Positions 45,097-54,782 are shown, numbered from the stretch's first letter. The stretch: 64,000 nt of DNA from Aquimonas sp044377145 (GCF_044377145.1 NZ_JBILJQ010000018.1:10318-74317), one strand, 5' to 3'. Program-made: numbers and translations. The notes: generated from the letters alone by a model not told the origin.

Positions 45097-47036
45097 ACAC
45101 CGCCGCCGACGGCGCCTTCAATTTTCGCCGGCGCCTGGCCGATGCGCTGGCCAGCGAGGACTGGCGCGCACTCGATCGCGCGGTCGCGCGCTGGGTGCTG
45201 GCCCACGGCGGCTCGCCTTTGCTGGCCCGCGTCGCCGCCTGGGCCAGCTATGCCGAAGGCCAGGGCGACAGCGTGTTGATCGTTGCCGGCGAGGGCAGCG
45301 GCCGCTATCTGCCGGCACTGGGCGAGGACGCGCTGCAGGCGCTGGCGGCCGAACCGCTGGTGGCGGTTGCGGATCGCGCTGCTGGAGGTTCTGGCAGTAG
45401 CGATGCGGGGGCTGAGATTGATTCCGATGACTGCATCGCCTTGAGCCCCTTCGTGCTCGACGGCGAGCAGTTCTACCTGCGCCGGAACTTCGCGCACGAG
45501 CAGGCGCTGGCGGCGGCGATCCGCGCGCGCCGTGGGCCGAGCCTTTCGTCCGCCCACAGCGCTGCCGAGGTCGATGGCGCGCTGCAGACGCTGACCGCGC
45601 AACGCGTCGAGGATCTGTTCGGCGGCGACAACAGCACCGCCGTGCAGGCCCAGCGCGAGGCGGTGGCAGAGTTCGGCGCGCGTCGCCTGTTCGTGCTCAC
45701 CGGCGGGCCCGGCACCGGCAAGACCACCACCGTGCTGCGCATGCTGCTGCTGCGCGTTCGCCAGCACACCGAGCGCTACGGTGAGCCGCCGCGGCTGCGG
45801 CTGGCGGCGCCCACCGGCAAGGCCGCACAGCGCTTGGCGGAATCGCTGCAGGCCGGCGGCTTGGCGCTGCGCAGCGGCAGTTCGGCGCTTGGCGCCGAAT
45901 GGCAGCCGGCGCTCGATCATGTGCTGCAGGCCGAGGCCGGCACCCTGCATCGGCTGCTCGGCAGCCGTGGACCCAGCCGCGGTCACGCCTATCACGCCGG
46001 TCGTCCTCTGCCGCTCGATCTGCTGGTGGTCGACGAGGCCTCGATGGTCGATCTGGCCCTGCTGCGCGCGGTGTTCGATGCCCTGCCCGTATCGGCCAGC
46101 CTGCTGCTGGTCGGCGATGCCGAGCAGCTCAGCTCGGTCGGCACCGGCTCGGTGCTGCGCGATCTGGTCGATGCGCTGCAGGCCGCGCCACGCGGCGATC
46201 TGGTTCGGCTCAGCCACAGCTTCCGCGCCGAACAGTCGCTGCAGGCGGTCAACCAGGCGATCCAGGCCGGCGATGTCGAGGCCTTCGACAGCGCCTGCCG
46301 CAGTGCCGAATCTGCAGTGCTGCGGCGCGAAGTCGACAGCCCGCGCGCGTTGGCGGCGGCACTGCAGGCGCACGCGCGGGCGATCCACGCGCAGCTGCAG
46401 GCGGCTGATGCGTTCGCAGCGCTTCCGGCGGATCCGGCGGCCGAACAGCAGGCCGTGCAGGCCTGCCTGACCGAGCTGCGCCAGCAGCAGCTGCTGTGCG
46501 CCCTGCGCGAAACCGCGTTCGGCGCGCGTGCGGCCGATGCCAGCCTGAGCGGACTGCTGAAGGCGCGGCTGGACATCGCCGCCGGACAAGCCTGGTTTGC
46601 CGGCCGCGCGGTGATGATCCAGCAGAACGACTACCCGAGCGGCCTGTTCAACGGCGATGTCGGGCTGTGCCTGCGCAGCGCCGACGGTCAGCTGCGGGTG
46701 TGGTTCGAGACCCGCAGCAGTGGCGATGCCAGCGGCGCTGCCGATCCGGCGCAGGCGACACGTCTGCGCGCCTTCAGTCCGGGCAGCCTGCCGGTGCACG
46801 CCGGTGCCTTCGCTATCACCGTGCACAAGAGCCAGGGCAGCGAGTACGCCCGGGTCGCCCTGCTGCTGCCGCCGGAAGCGACGCATCCGATTCTTGCCCG
46901 CGCCCTCGTCTACACCGGCGCCACCCGCGCCCGTCAGGCTTTGGAACTCTGGGCCAGCACGGCAGCGCTGCGGGCAGCGATCGCCCAGCCCTCGCAGCGC
47001 GTCAGTGGACTGCGCCAGCGCCTGCTCGATCGCTGA
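45093..47036 (+). CDS. recD: RecBCD subunit RecD, 5'-3' helicase
   Basis: 647 aa from ATG 45093. SF1B helicase: Walker A LTGGPGTGKTTTVLRML (K210), APTGKAAQRL, LLVVDEASMVDL, LLVGDAEQLSSVGTGSVL, and the C-terminal motif TVHKSQGSEYARVALLLP with YTGATRA. The N-terminal domain contacts RecC. The protein supplies the faster motor on the 5' strand. All three subunits are intact, so the cell has a full RecBCD pathway, the usual target of phage anti-restriction proteins. Confidence 0.96.
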   Translation: MNTAADGAFNFRRRLADALASEDWRALDRAVARWVLAHGGSPLLARVAAWASYAEGQGDSVLIVAGEGSGRYLPALGEDALQALAAEPLVAVADRAAGGSGSSDAGAEIDSDDCIALSPFVLDGEQFYLRRNFAHEQALAAAIRARRGPSLSSAHSAAEVDGALQTLTAQRVEDLFGGDNSTAVQAQREAVAEFGARRLFVLTGGPGTGKTTTVLRMLLLRVRQHTERYGEPPRLRLAAPTGKAAQRLAESLQAGGLALRSGSSALGAEWQPALDHVLQAEAGTLHRLLGSRGPSRGHAYHAGRPLPLDLLVVDEASMVDLALLRAVFDALPVSASLLLVGDAEQLSSVGTGSVLRDLVDALQAAPRGDLVRLSHSFRAEQSLQAVNQAIQAGDVEAFDSACRSAESAVLRREVDSPRALAAALQAHARAIHAQLQAADAFAALPADPAAEQQAVQACLTELRQQQLLCALRETAFGARAADASLSGLLKARLDIAAGQAWFAGRAVMIQQNDYPSGLFNGDVGLCLRSADGQLRVWFETRSSGDASGAADPAQATRLRAFSPGSLPVHAGAFAITVHKSQGSEYARVALLLPPEATHPILARALVYTGATRARQALELWASTAALRAAIAQPSQRVSGLRQRLLDR

Positions 47037-47092
47037 CTGCGGTTGAGACCGCCGTTGAGTCGGGCGCGAACCCGGCCTGCGCGGAGCCGCGC

Positions 47093-48388
47093 TCAGCTGT
47101 CGGCGACCTCGACCCGATTGCGGCCCGCATGCTTGGCCCGATACAGGGCCGCATCGGCATCCGCGAACAGCTGTTCCAGGGTTTGATCGGCGCGCAGCGT
47201 GGCGACGCCGAAGCTTGCGGTCACCGGCAGCTCGACATCGAACGCATGCCCGGCGATCAGCTCGCGCAGCTTCTCGGCCAGGCCGAGCGCCTGGTGCTTG
47301 CCGGAGTTTGGACACAGCAGCACGAACTCCTCGCCACCCCAGCGCGCCAGCCGGTCGGTTTCGCGGGTATTGTTCTGCACCAGCCGCGTCAGCGCGCTCA
47401 GCACACGGTCACCCTCGGCATGGCCGCGCAGGTCGTTGATGCGTTTGAAGTGGTCGAGATCAAGCAGGATCAAGGACAGCGGAGCGCCGGTGCCGCGTCG
47501 ATCCTCCAGCGCCGCGCGGATGCCCTCTTCCAGCCCCAGACGATTCAGCGCGCCAGTCAAGGGATCGGTCTGGGCACGCTTCTCCAACTGCTTGTCGCGG
47601 GCGTCGAGTACCGCATTGACCTGCATTAGTTCGGTCTCGCGCTGGCGGCGCATGGACAGCTCACGCTTCAGGCCGAGAACACGATGGATGATCCAGCCGA
47701 TGGTGAGGCTGAGCCAAGCGACGACGAGGATCAGATACAGACGCTCGGTCGAGACATGCTGGCCCTGCAGCTCGATGCTGTGCAGCTGGAAGCGGTGCTC
47801 TCCCAACACAGGCACGGTGCCGGTTTGCAGCTCGATGCTGACCACGTTGTCGAACTGCGGATGGCCCAACTGCGGGGCGATGTTGTAGGCGCTCATCCAC
47901 CAGTTGGCGACGTAGAAGTCGCGCATCGCGACTTCAAGCGTCACTTCGCCCGCGTCGGGGCTGAACTCGACTTGGTTGAACTTGGTCGAGATCGGGTCAT
48001 CGATGCGGCTGTAGCTCGGGTCGAAGTTGCGCAGGAACAGGCGCAGGCTGCGCGCCCCACCCTGATAGCTCAGCCGCAGCCGCAGGCGCTCGTAGCGGCT
48101 GAGGTCCAGGCCGTGCAGACGCTGCGGTTCGAGCAGGATCTCGTAGCCGCAGAAGGGATACGCGGTGGCGTCGCGCAGCTCACAGCGCCAGCCGAATGGC
48201 GTGCCCGGCAGCGCTTCGCTCAAGCTGTTGCCGCCCGCACCCTCATCCGCGCGTGGCGCCGTCACGAAGCCACTGTCGGGCGCGATCAGCAGGTGCGTGC
48301 GCAGCAGCAGCGGGCCACCGACCAGCAGGCCGATCGACAGCAGCACCAACAGGGCCAGCACCGATTCCATGCGCAGCAGGTATTTCAT
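47093..48388 (-). CDS. Membrane-bound diguanylate cyclase (GGDEF domain)
   Basis: 431 aa from ATG 48388, with GGAG just upstream. An N-terminal membrane helix (LALLVLLSIGLLVGGPLLLR), a periplasmic region of about 190 residues with a beta-rich, carbohydrate-binding-like look (LSRYERLRLRLSYQGGARSLRLFLRNF), a second helix (LYLILVVAWLSLTIGWII) and a GGDEF domain. The active site is GGEEF, with DPLTGALNRLGLE and LILLDLDHFKRINDLRGH. The inhibitory I-site RxxD (RETD) precedes it by five residues, so product feedback is expected. It makes c-di-GMP from GTP in response to an unknown outside signal. Orphan. Confidence 0.9.
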   Translation of the reverse strand: MKYLLRMESVLALLVLLSIGLLVGGPLLLRTHLLIAPDSGFVTAPRADEGAGGNSLSEALPGTPFGWRCELRDATAYPFCGYEILLEPQRLHGLDLSRYERLRLRLSYQGGARSLRLFLRNFDPSYSRIDDPISTKFNQVEFSPDAGEVTLEVAMRDFYVANWWMSAYNIAPQLGHPQFDNVVSIELQTGTVPVLGEHRFQLHSIELQGQHVSTERLYLILVVAWLSLTIGWIIHRVLGLKRELSMRRQRETELMQVNAVLDARDKQLEKRAQTDPLTGALNRLGLEEGIRAALEDRRGTGAPLSLILLDLDHFKRINDLRGHAEGDRVLSALTRLVQNNTRETDRLARWGGEEFVLLCPNSGKHQALGLAEKLRELIAGHAFDVELPVTASFGVATLRADQTLEQLFADADAALYRAKHAGRNRVEVADS

Positions 48389-48591
48389 GGGTCTCCAGGC
48401 GGTCGGGGTGCGCCGGGGTTTCGTCGCAATCTCCAGTCGCAGTTGCAATCGGCATACCGGGTTTTGCGGCAGCGCCCGCAAAACGCGCGGACTTGCCCGC
48501 GCTGCGCCACAAACGCGCCCGAGCGCGGCCCACCGCCGGGCCGAAGCTGTGCCTCGACGCCAGCCCCGCGTCGCCCACCCCGAGAACAGAC

Positions 48592-48915
48592 ATGAAGCGT
48601 TCGCTGATGATTGCCGTACTGAGCCTGCTGCTGACCGCCCACAGCGCCGATGCCGTCGAGGCCAGCGCGCCGAGCGGCCACAAGGATTGCGAAGAGCTCA
48701 AGCAGGAAATCGCCGCCCGCATCGAGGCCAACGGCGTCCGCCAGTACCAGCTGCAGATCGTCGAGCCCGAGGCCGAACAGGTCGGCCGTATCGTTGGCAG
48801 CTGCAACGGCGGCAGCCGCCGCATCGCCTACCAGCGCGGCTTGGCCGAAGCCGACACCGAGGCCGCCGCAGTGGTCGTAGCGCCACTGGAAACGATTGCC
48901 CAGAACGCGCTGTAA
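48592..48915 (+). CDS. DUF1161 family small periplasmic protein
   Basis: 107 aa. Signal peptide LSLLLTAHSADA. The DUF1161 core is CEELKQEIAARIEANGV, YQLQIVEPEAEQVGRIVGSCNGGSRRIAYQRG, with the two cysteines likely linked. Function unknown. Translation may be limited by its own upstream sequence; only a weak GAGAACAGAC precedes the ATG. Confidence 0.85.
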   Translation: MKRSLMIAVLSLLLTAHSADAVEASAPSGHKDCEELKQEIAARIEANGVRQYQLQIVEPEAEQVGRIVGSCNGGSRRIAYQRGLAEADTEAAAVVVAPLETIAQNAL

Positions 48916-49055
48916 GGCCACGCCGCTGCACCCGCGCAGAAAGCACGCTGCGACGTCTCCCGGCGTCGTGGTGGGCAGGGCCAGGGACGGCCCGTTTGGT
49001 GACGCGGGATTCGGGATTCGGGATTCGAAGTGTGGCGGGGCGGTCGGCGCGGCCA

Positions 49056-49604
49056 GTAGCTTGGGCCAAGCGCAGCGCGGCCCAACACCGCACGCTCGAA
49101 TCTCGATGCGACGTGCCACTTCGCGATGTTAGGCCGCGCCTTCGGCTTGGCCCAACCTACGCAGCTCAGGGATCCAGAACACGGCGGCGGTCGAAACTGC
49201 AGGTAGGTTGGGCCAAGCGCAGCGCGGCCCAACACCGGACGCTCGAAACTCGACGCGACGTGCGACTTCGCGATGTTGGGCCGCGCCTTCGGCTTGGCCC
49301 AACCTACGCAGCTCGAGGATCCAGAACACGGCGGCGGTCGGAACTGCAGGTAGGTTGGGCCAAGCGCAGCGCGGCCCAACACCGCAGGCTCGAAACTCGA
49401 CGCGACGTGCGACTTCGCGATGTTGGGCCGCGCCTTCGGCTTGGCCCAACCTACGCAGCGCGAGGATCCAGAACACGGCGGCGGTCGGAACTGCAGGTAG
49501 GTTGGGCCAAGCGCAGCGCGGCCCAACACCGGACGCTCGAATCTCGACGCAATGTGCGACTTCGCGATGTTGGGCCGCGCCTTCGGCTTGGCCCAACCTA
49601 CGCA
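49056..49604. repeat. Tandem array of 147-bp units with inverted arms (3.7 copies)
   Basis: Copies begin at 49056, 49203, 49350 and 49497, exactly 147 bp apart; the fourth lacks the distal part. Each unit has a left arm (GTAGGTTGGGCCAAGCGCAG...) and, about 75 bp on, its near inverted copy (...CTTGGCCCAACCTAC), then a linker ending ACTGCAG. Differences between units are a few substitutions, the first being the most divergent. Since 147 is divisible by 3 and no stop occurs, several frames stay open across the array on both strands, which creates false ORFs with a 49-residue repeat. The family resembles REP-type repeats of Xanthomonadaceae. A related arm lies at 53943-53975. The flanking 48916-49055 and 49605-49706 hold no gene. 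Confidence 0.92.
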
Positions 49605-49706
49605 TCGCCTCACACCGCGACGCTCTGAATCCCGAATCCCGAATCCCCAGCGCCCACCCCTGTGGCATCCTCGCGGCTTCCTTCGATATCGCCGATCAAG
49701 GCCCGC

Positions 49707-52700
49707 ATGAGCGCTGATTCGCACACTTTCGATCTCGCCATCGTCGAGGCCTTCATCGGCAAGTGGAATGGCGTCAACGCCTCCGAGCTGTCGACCTCGC
49801 AGAGCTTTCTGATCGATCTCTGCCACCTGCTCGGCGTCGACACACCGCACGCCACCGCCGAGCAGGACTACATGTTCGAGCGGCCCATCAGCTTCAGCCA
49901 CGGCGACGGCAGCAGCAGCGCCGGGCGTATCGATCTGTACCGCCGCGGCGCCTTCGTGCTGGAGTCGAAGAAGCTGCGCAGCGCGCTCTCGCCCAAGGGA
50001 TTCGACCACGCCCTGCTGCGCGCGCGCAGCCAGGCCGAGGCCTATGCCCGCGCCCTGCCGGCCAGCGAGGGCCGCCCGCCTTTCGTGCTGGTCGTCGATG
50101 TCGGCCAGCGCATCGAGCTGTACAGCGAGTTCTCGCGCTCGGGCGCCACCTACACGCCCTTCCCCGATCCGCGCAGCCACCGCATCGCGCTCACCGATCT
50201 GCGCCGGCCCGAGCTGCTGGCGCGTCTGCGCCGAATCTGGCTGGACCCGATGGGGCTCGACCCCTCGCGCGAATCCGCCCGCGTCACCCGCGAGATCGCC
50301 GCCAAGCTGGCCAAGCTCGCGCGCAGCCTGGAAGCCAGCAGCCACCCGGCCGAAGCCGTGGCGCAGTTCCTGATGCGCTGCCTGTTCACCATGTTTGCCG
50401 AAGACGTGCGCCTGCTGCCGACCGAGAGCTTCCGCAACCTGCTCAAGACCCACGTCGAACGGCCCGACACCGCCATGCGCATGCTGGCCCAGCTCTGGCG
50501 CGATATGGACAGTGGCGGCTTCTCGCCCGCACTCGCCACCGACGTGCTGCACTTCAACGGCAAACTGTTCAAGGACCCAACAACGCTTCCGCTCGACCGC
50601 AGCCAGATCGAGCTGCTGATCGAAGCCGCGCGCGCCGACTGGCGCTATGTCGAGCCCGCCATCTTCGGCACCCTGCTGGAGCGCGCGCTCGACCCCACCG
50701 AGCGCCACAAGCTCGGCGCCCACTACACCCCGCGCGCCTACGTCGAGCGCCTGGTGCTGCCTACCGTCATCGAGCCCCTGCGCGAGGAATGGGCCATCGC
50801 CCGCGCCGCCTCAGGCATGCACGCGCAGGAGGCCGCCGAGATCGAGCAGCGCATGCAGGCGCCGAGTCTCAAGAAGAAGCAGTTCGACGCACTCAAGGGC
50901 CAGCGCAGCGCCGCACTCAACGCTGCCGCTGGCGAGCTGCGCCGGTTCCACCACCGCCTGTGCAGCGTGCGCGTGCTCGACCCCGCCTGCGGCAGCGGCA
51001 ACTTTCTCTACGTCACCCTCGAACACCTGAAGCGCCTCGAAGGCGAAGTGCTGAACGCGCTCGACGACTTCGGCGACCGCCAGACCGGGCTCGCCTTGGG
51101 CAGCGAACGCGCCGACGCCGCCGCCGGTGAAACCGTCGACCCGCACAACCTGCTCGGCATCGAACTGAACCCGCGCGCCGCGGCGATTGCCGAAGTGGTG
51201 CTGTGGATCGGCTACCTGCAGTGGCACTTCCGCACCCAGGGCGACATCCACCCGCCGCAGCCGGTGATCCGCGATTTCCGCACCATCGAGAACCGCGACG
51301 CCGTACTCGCCTACGACCGCGTCGAGTACGCTCGCGATGCCAAGGGCGAAGTGCAGACCCGCTGGGACGGCCGCAGCATGAAGCCCTCGCCGGTCACCGG
51401 CGAAAACGTGCCCGACGACAGCGCGCGCGTGCCGATCGAGGTCTACGTGAACCCGCGCAAGGCTGCGTGGCCGGAGGCGGATTTTGTGGTGGGGAATCCG
51501 CCGTTTATTGGCACCAAGCGCATGAAGGCAGCGCTCGGCGAGGGCTACACCGAAGCCTTGCGGAAGACCTGGCCTGAAGTTCCCGAATCCGCGGACTTAG
51601 TTATGTACTGGTGGCATCACGCCGCCCAGCTCACCCGTCGTGGCGCGCTCAGGCGCTTCGGGCTGATCACCACCAACTCGATCCGACAGGCCTTCAATCG
51701 CAAGGTCATCGAATCCGCCTTGGCGGCGCCTTCAGTCCGCGGTGCGGCGGGAGAGAAGGCCGTCAGTCTCGTCTTCGCGATTCCCGATCATCCATGGGTG
51801 GATTCGGCGGACGGCGCGGCAGTCCGTATTGCCATGACCACTGGAGCGACAGGTGCCCCCAGCGGAACGCTCTCGGAAGCGGAGTCTGAGTCGACACGCG
51901 AGGACGGCGAGATCGACGTTCTGCTCAAGCTCCGCTCCGGCCGGATACAGGCGGATTTGCGCATCGGCGCTAGCGTTTCGGATGCCGGCCCGCTGCAGGC
52001 CAACAACAACATCGCGGGAATGGGCGTGGCCTTGCACGGCAGTGGGTTCATCTTGGAGCCCGAGACTGCCGAAGCGCTACGTCGCAGCGGAGAGGGCGTC
52101 GTCCGTCGCTACGTCGGCGGCCGCGATCTTCTCCAGGTGCCTCGCGAGCGATTCCTGATCGACTTCACGGCAATGAGCCAGCAGCAGGCGCAAACGGCGA
52201 ACGCAGCGGCATATCAGCACGTCATCGACTATGTGAAACCCGAACGCGACCACAACAAGCGCGATCAGCTGAGCCGGCTCTGGTGGCGCTTCGGCTGGGA
52301 GCGCCCTCAACTGCGCGCGGCGCTCTTGGGGCTGGACCGCTACATTGCGACAACCGAGACATCGAAGCATCGGCCATTCCAGTTCATCGAAGGCGACGTG
52401 CTATGCGATCACTCGATCGTTTGCATCGCGTCGGGCGATGCGATGCACCTCGGCGTTGTGTCGTCGAGACTCCATGAGACGTGGGCATTGGGTGCTGGTG
52501 GAACGCTCGAAGATAGGCCTCGCTACAACAAGACCCGCTGCTTCGACCCCTTCCCCTTCCCCACCCCCAGCGAAGCCCGGGCCGAGCGCATCCGTGCACT
52601 CGCCGAACAGCTCGACGCCCACCGCAAGCGCCAGCAGGCCGCCCACCCCGGCCTCACCCTCACCGGCATGTACAACGTGCTGGAAGCACTGCGCGAAGGC

Positions 52701-53459
52701 CGCGAGCTCAGCGCCAAGGAGCGCGTGATCCACAGCGAGGGCCTGGTCAGCGTGCTGCGCCAGCTGCACGACGAACTCGACGCCGCCGTGCTCGACGCCT
52801 ACGGCTGGGCCGACCTGCTGCCCGACCTGCGCATCGCCCACGGCATCGATTCCGCGCCCACCGGCGACAGCCGTGTGGAAGCGCGCCGCCGCTTCGATGA
52901 AGCCGTGCTCGAACGCCTGGTCGCCTTGAACACCGAACGCGCCGCCGAAGAAGCCCGCGGCCTGATCCGCTGGCTGCGCCCCGAGTACCAGAACCCGGAC
53001 CACCGCAGCTCGACCGCGCACAGCGCCAGCGCGCGCCTTGCCCAGACCGGGGCCAGCGCCGACGCCAGCATCGACGCTGCAGCCGAGCCCGCAGCGCACA
53101 TCGGAGTGCATGCGCAGTCTGAAGACGCGCAGCACAGCGGCACCCAGGCCAGCCTGCTGCCGGCGGCAGCGGACGACGCGGAGGGCGAGGCCAGCAGCGA
53201 CGAAGACGCCGCCATCGACAGCACCGCCCCATCGATCACGCCCCTCAAGGCCCAGCCCTGGCCCCGCGACACCGTCGACCAGATCCGCGCCATCGCCGAC
53301 CTGCTGCTCGCTGCCCCTACCCCGCTGACCCTCGACCAGATCGCCGCCCACTTCAGCAGCCGCGGCCCCTGGAAAAACCGCCTGCCCCAGCTCATCGACA
53401 TGCTGCTGGCGCTGGGCCGCGCCGAGGCCAAGGACGAGGGCTATGTGGGGCGGCGGTGA
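49707..53459 (+). CDS. MmeI-type bifunctional restriction-modification enzyme (type IIL)
   Basis: 1250 aa from ATG 49707. The N-terminus has a PD-(D/E)xK nuclease: D76-x9-E86-x-K88 (RIDLYRRGAFVLESKK), the same spacing as D70/E80/K82 of MmeI. A helical spacer follows. The amino-methyltransferase core has motif I DPACGSGN (425-432) and motif IV NPPF (597-600). Next comes a target-recognition region and, after an acidic linker, a C-terminal segment. One chain should thus methylate one strand of an asymmetric site and cut about 20 bp away. Several homologous enzymes need no separate methylase, which fits the absence of partners. A patch (about 51600-52520) has slightly lower GC than the rest, in the recognition region, as expected for swapped specificity domains. 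The site cannot be predicted. Confidence 0.87.
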   Translation: MSADSHTFDLAIVEAFIGKWNGVNASELSTSQSFLIDLCHLLGVDTPHATAEQDYMFERPISFSHGDGSSSAGRIDLYRRGAFVLESKKLRSALSPKGFDHALLRARSQAEAYARALPASEGRPPFVLVVDVGQRIELYSEFSRSGATYTPFPDPRSHRIALTDLRRPELLARLRRIWLDPMGLDPSRESARVTREIAAKLAKLARSLEASSHPAEAVAQFLMRCLFTMFAEDVRLLPTESFRNLLKTHVERPDTAMRMLAQLWRDMDSGGFSPALATDVLHFNGKLFKDPTTLPLDRSQIELLIEAARADWRYVEPAIFGTLLERALDPTERHKLGAHYTPRAYVERLVLPTVIEPLREEWAIARAASGMHAQEAAEIEQRMQAPSLKKKQFDALKGQRSAALNAAAGELRRFHHRLCSVRVLDPACGSGNFLYVTLEHLKRLEGEVLNALDDFGDRQTGLALGSERADAAAGETVDPHNLLGIELNPRAAAIAEVVLWIGYLQWHFRTQGDIHPPQPVIRDFRTIENRDAVLAYDRVEYARDAKGEVQTRWDGRSMKPSPVTGENVPDDSARVPIEVYVNPRKAAWPEADFVVGNPPFIGTKRMKAALGEGYTEALRKTWPEVPESADLVMYWWHHAAQLTRRGALRRFGLITTNSIRQAFNRKVIESALAAPSVRGAAGEKAVSLVFAIPDHPWVDSADGAAVRIAMTTGATGAPSGTLSEAESESTREDGEIDVLLKLRSGRIQADLRIGASVSDAGPLQANNNIAGMGVALHGSGFILEPETAEALRRSGEGVVRRYVGGRDLLQVPRERFLIDFTAMSQQQAQTANAAAYQHVIDYVKPERDHNKRDQLSRLWWRFGWERPQLRAALLGLDRYIATTETSKHRPFQFIEGDVLCDHSIVCIASGDAMHLGVVSSRLHETWALGAGGTLEDRPRYNKTRCFDPFPFPTPSEARAERIRALAEQLDAHRKRQQAAHPGLTLTGMYNVLEALREGRELSAKERVIHSEGLVSVLRQLHDELDAAVLDAYGWADLLPDLRIAHGIDSAPTGDSRVEARRRFDEAVLERLVALNTERAAEEARGLIRWLRPEYQNPDHRSSTAHSASARLAQTGASADASIDAAAEPAAHIGVHAQSEDAQHSGTQASLLPAAADDAEGEASSDEDAAIDSTAPSITPLKAQPWPRDTVDQIRAIADLLLAAPTPLTLDQIAAHFSSRGPWKNRLPQLIDMLLALGRAEAKDEGYVGRR

Positions 53460-53497
53460 GGCAGTGACATTCTCAGACCCAAGAGGGCGAGCAGACC

Positions 53498-53920
53498 ATG
53501 ACGAGCGCATTTCCTGACAACTACATCGGGCCCAAACCGCCTGCGGCCACCGCTTTTCTCACCAGGCTTGCAGGGGCATCCGGGCTGAGGGGCGTTGTTC
53601 AAGCGGGCAAGGGAAAGACCGTTCGGCTGCATGTGCAAGGTCGCCACATCGGCTATTTCAACTCCTCGGTCGAGAAGCATGGCGGCCTGCTCGGCGTGCG
53701 CTTCAGCATCGACGGCAAGGAGCGCGACGCTTTCCGCTCCTCGAGTGAGATCCTGCTTCGATCCAGGCTTCAGAGCGAGCTCGGTGCCACAGAGGGGCAC
53801 GACTACGTTTTCCACAAGCCGGGGGATGGCGGCGCCGATGCGGCCTCCCGGCGCTATCTGGTTGCCCTAACCCCGTCCTTCGCACAGAAGCTGCTGCCGA
53901 AGCTTCCGCTGGCGCTGTAG
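53498..53920 (+). CDS. Unknown protein downstream of the MmeI-type enzyme
   Basis: 140 aa, starting 38 bp after the R-M stop, with GAGGGCGAG upstream of the ATG. Not recognised. Hydrophilic, mixed alpha/beta, with VRLHVQGRHIGYFNSSVEKHGGLLGVRFSIDGKERDAF, no membrane segment or signal. The KTVRLHVQGRHIGYFN wording resembles a DNA- or ligand-binding beta sheet, but I cannot assign it. The position suggests an accessory to restriction-modification, or an independent cargo gene. Confidence 0.6.
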   Translation: MTSAFPDNYIGPKPPAATAFLTRLAGASGLRGVVQAGKGKTVRLHVQGRHIGYFNSSVEKHGGLLGVRFSIDGKERDAFRSSSEILLRSRLQSELGATEGHDYVFHKPGDGGADAASRRYLVALTPSFAQKLLPKLPLAL

Positions 53921-53942
53921 CGCACGCACATCACTCGCGACC

Positions 53943-53975
53943 TTGTGCCACGCCTTCGGTCTGGCCCCACCTACG
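53943..53975. repeat. Degenerate copy of one arm of the 147-bp repeat family
   Basis: The segment around GCCTTCGGTCTGGCCCCACC echoes the right arm of the units at 49056-49604 (GCCTTCGGCTTGGCCCAACC). It is a solo relic between the two unknown genes. Confidence 0.6.
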
Positions 53976-54149
53976 AACCTGCGCCCCGGAAGTCAGCAAA
54001 GGGGTGGCCCCACGGACGCTAGCCGGTACTCCGGTCAGTCCCAAGCAGGCACTTGGTCGTTCGCGCCGCGCAGGGCCGTCGCAAGGCTAGCCGAAGGTGC
54101 AGGGCCCATGCGAGGGTGCGCGGGGAGTTTCGCAAGGCGACCGCGTCGA

Positions 54150-54782
54150 ATGTTCACCGCCCACCCAAGTCCAGCCCTGAACGCCCTGTTCGCCGAGCGC
54201 CCCTGGCAGGGTGCGGATCCGCTTGCGACAGGGTTGCTGTTCATCGGGCTGGATGCGAACTACGCCGCGGACATCGAAGCCCAGCCGATCTTCCCCGCCG
54301 TGCTCGACTACCACCGCAATGGCGCGGGCTTCTGGCGTCGCCATGGGGTGCATCACCCCTTCCTGCTGCCGCAGTACCGTGGCGACGGCCTGCGCTACCA
54401 CCGCAACTTCGCACGGATCGGTTTGACCGCTGAGCACGCCAAACAGGTGTGCTTCATCGAACTGCTGCACGTGCCGACGGTAGGTCGCAATGCGCTCAGC
54501 GCGTCCGACTTCGACCGCAGGCATCTTGGCCTGATCGATCACGCGATCCGGCAGGGCGCTGCGCGGCATGTGTTCGTATCGGACGGCGTGCTGCGCCTGA
54601 TGCTGGCCAGCAGGTGTTTCACTTGGCTGAAGCCTCGGCCAGAGGCCGACTGCACCTTGCCGGTGCTATGGAGCGATGGCGAGCGCAGGGTCTACAAGCA
54701 TCTCCACTTCTCAAACTACGGCAAGTTCGAAGCACGGCTGCGTGCGGAAGCGGAAGCCATGAGATCGCTGCTCACCGTGTGA
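54150..54782 (+). CDS. Unknown protein, possibly uracil-DNA-glycosylase-like fold
   Basis: 210 aa from ATG 54150; the frame extends upstream to 53943 but the added part is Arg/Pro/Ser-rich and overlaps a repeat relic. Not firmly recognised. It starts with GLLFIGLDANYAADIE, has VCFIELLHVPTVGRNAL and VFVSDGVLRLM, and ends with KHLHFSNYGKFE. A hydrophobic strand ending in G-x-D/N plus a late H-x-x-x-S near the C-terminus is the layout of UDG superfamily members (GxNPG and HPS). I offer this as a fold guess at most. The 54783-54795 gap separates it from the convergent TA pair. Confidence 0.55.
   Translation: MFTAHPSPALNALFAERPWQGADPLATGLLFIGLDANYAADIEAQPIFPAVLDYHRNGAGFWRRHGVHHPFLLPQYRGDGLRYHRNFARIGLTAEHAKQVCFIELLHVPTVGRNALSASDFDRRHLGLIDHAIRQGAARHVFVSDGVLRLMLASRCFTWLKPRPEADCTLPVLWSDGERRVYKHLHFSNYGKFEARLRAEAEAMRSLLTV

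Noticed and set aside
44934..47315. 793-codon minus-strand ORF opposite recD
   Set aside because: Antisense shadow of recD, with composition typical for it.
49056..49604. CRISPR array
   Set aside because: The period is 147 bp and the whole unit is conserved, with no variable spacers.
48165..49628. Long plus-strand ORF (487 codons) with a 49-residue repeat
   Set aside because: It runs antisense over the diguanylate cyclase start, through the DUF1161 gene in another frame, and over the 147-bp array. The repeat in the protein is caused by the DNA period being divisible by 3.
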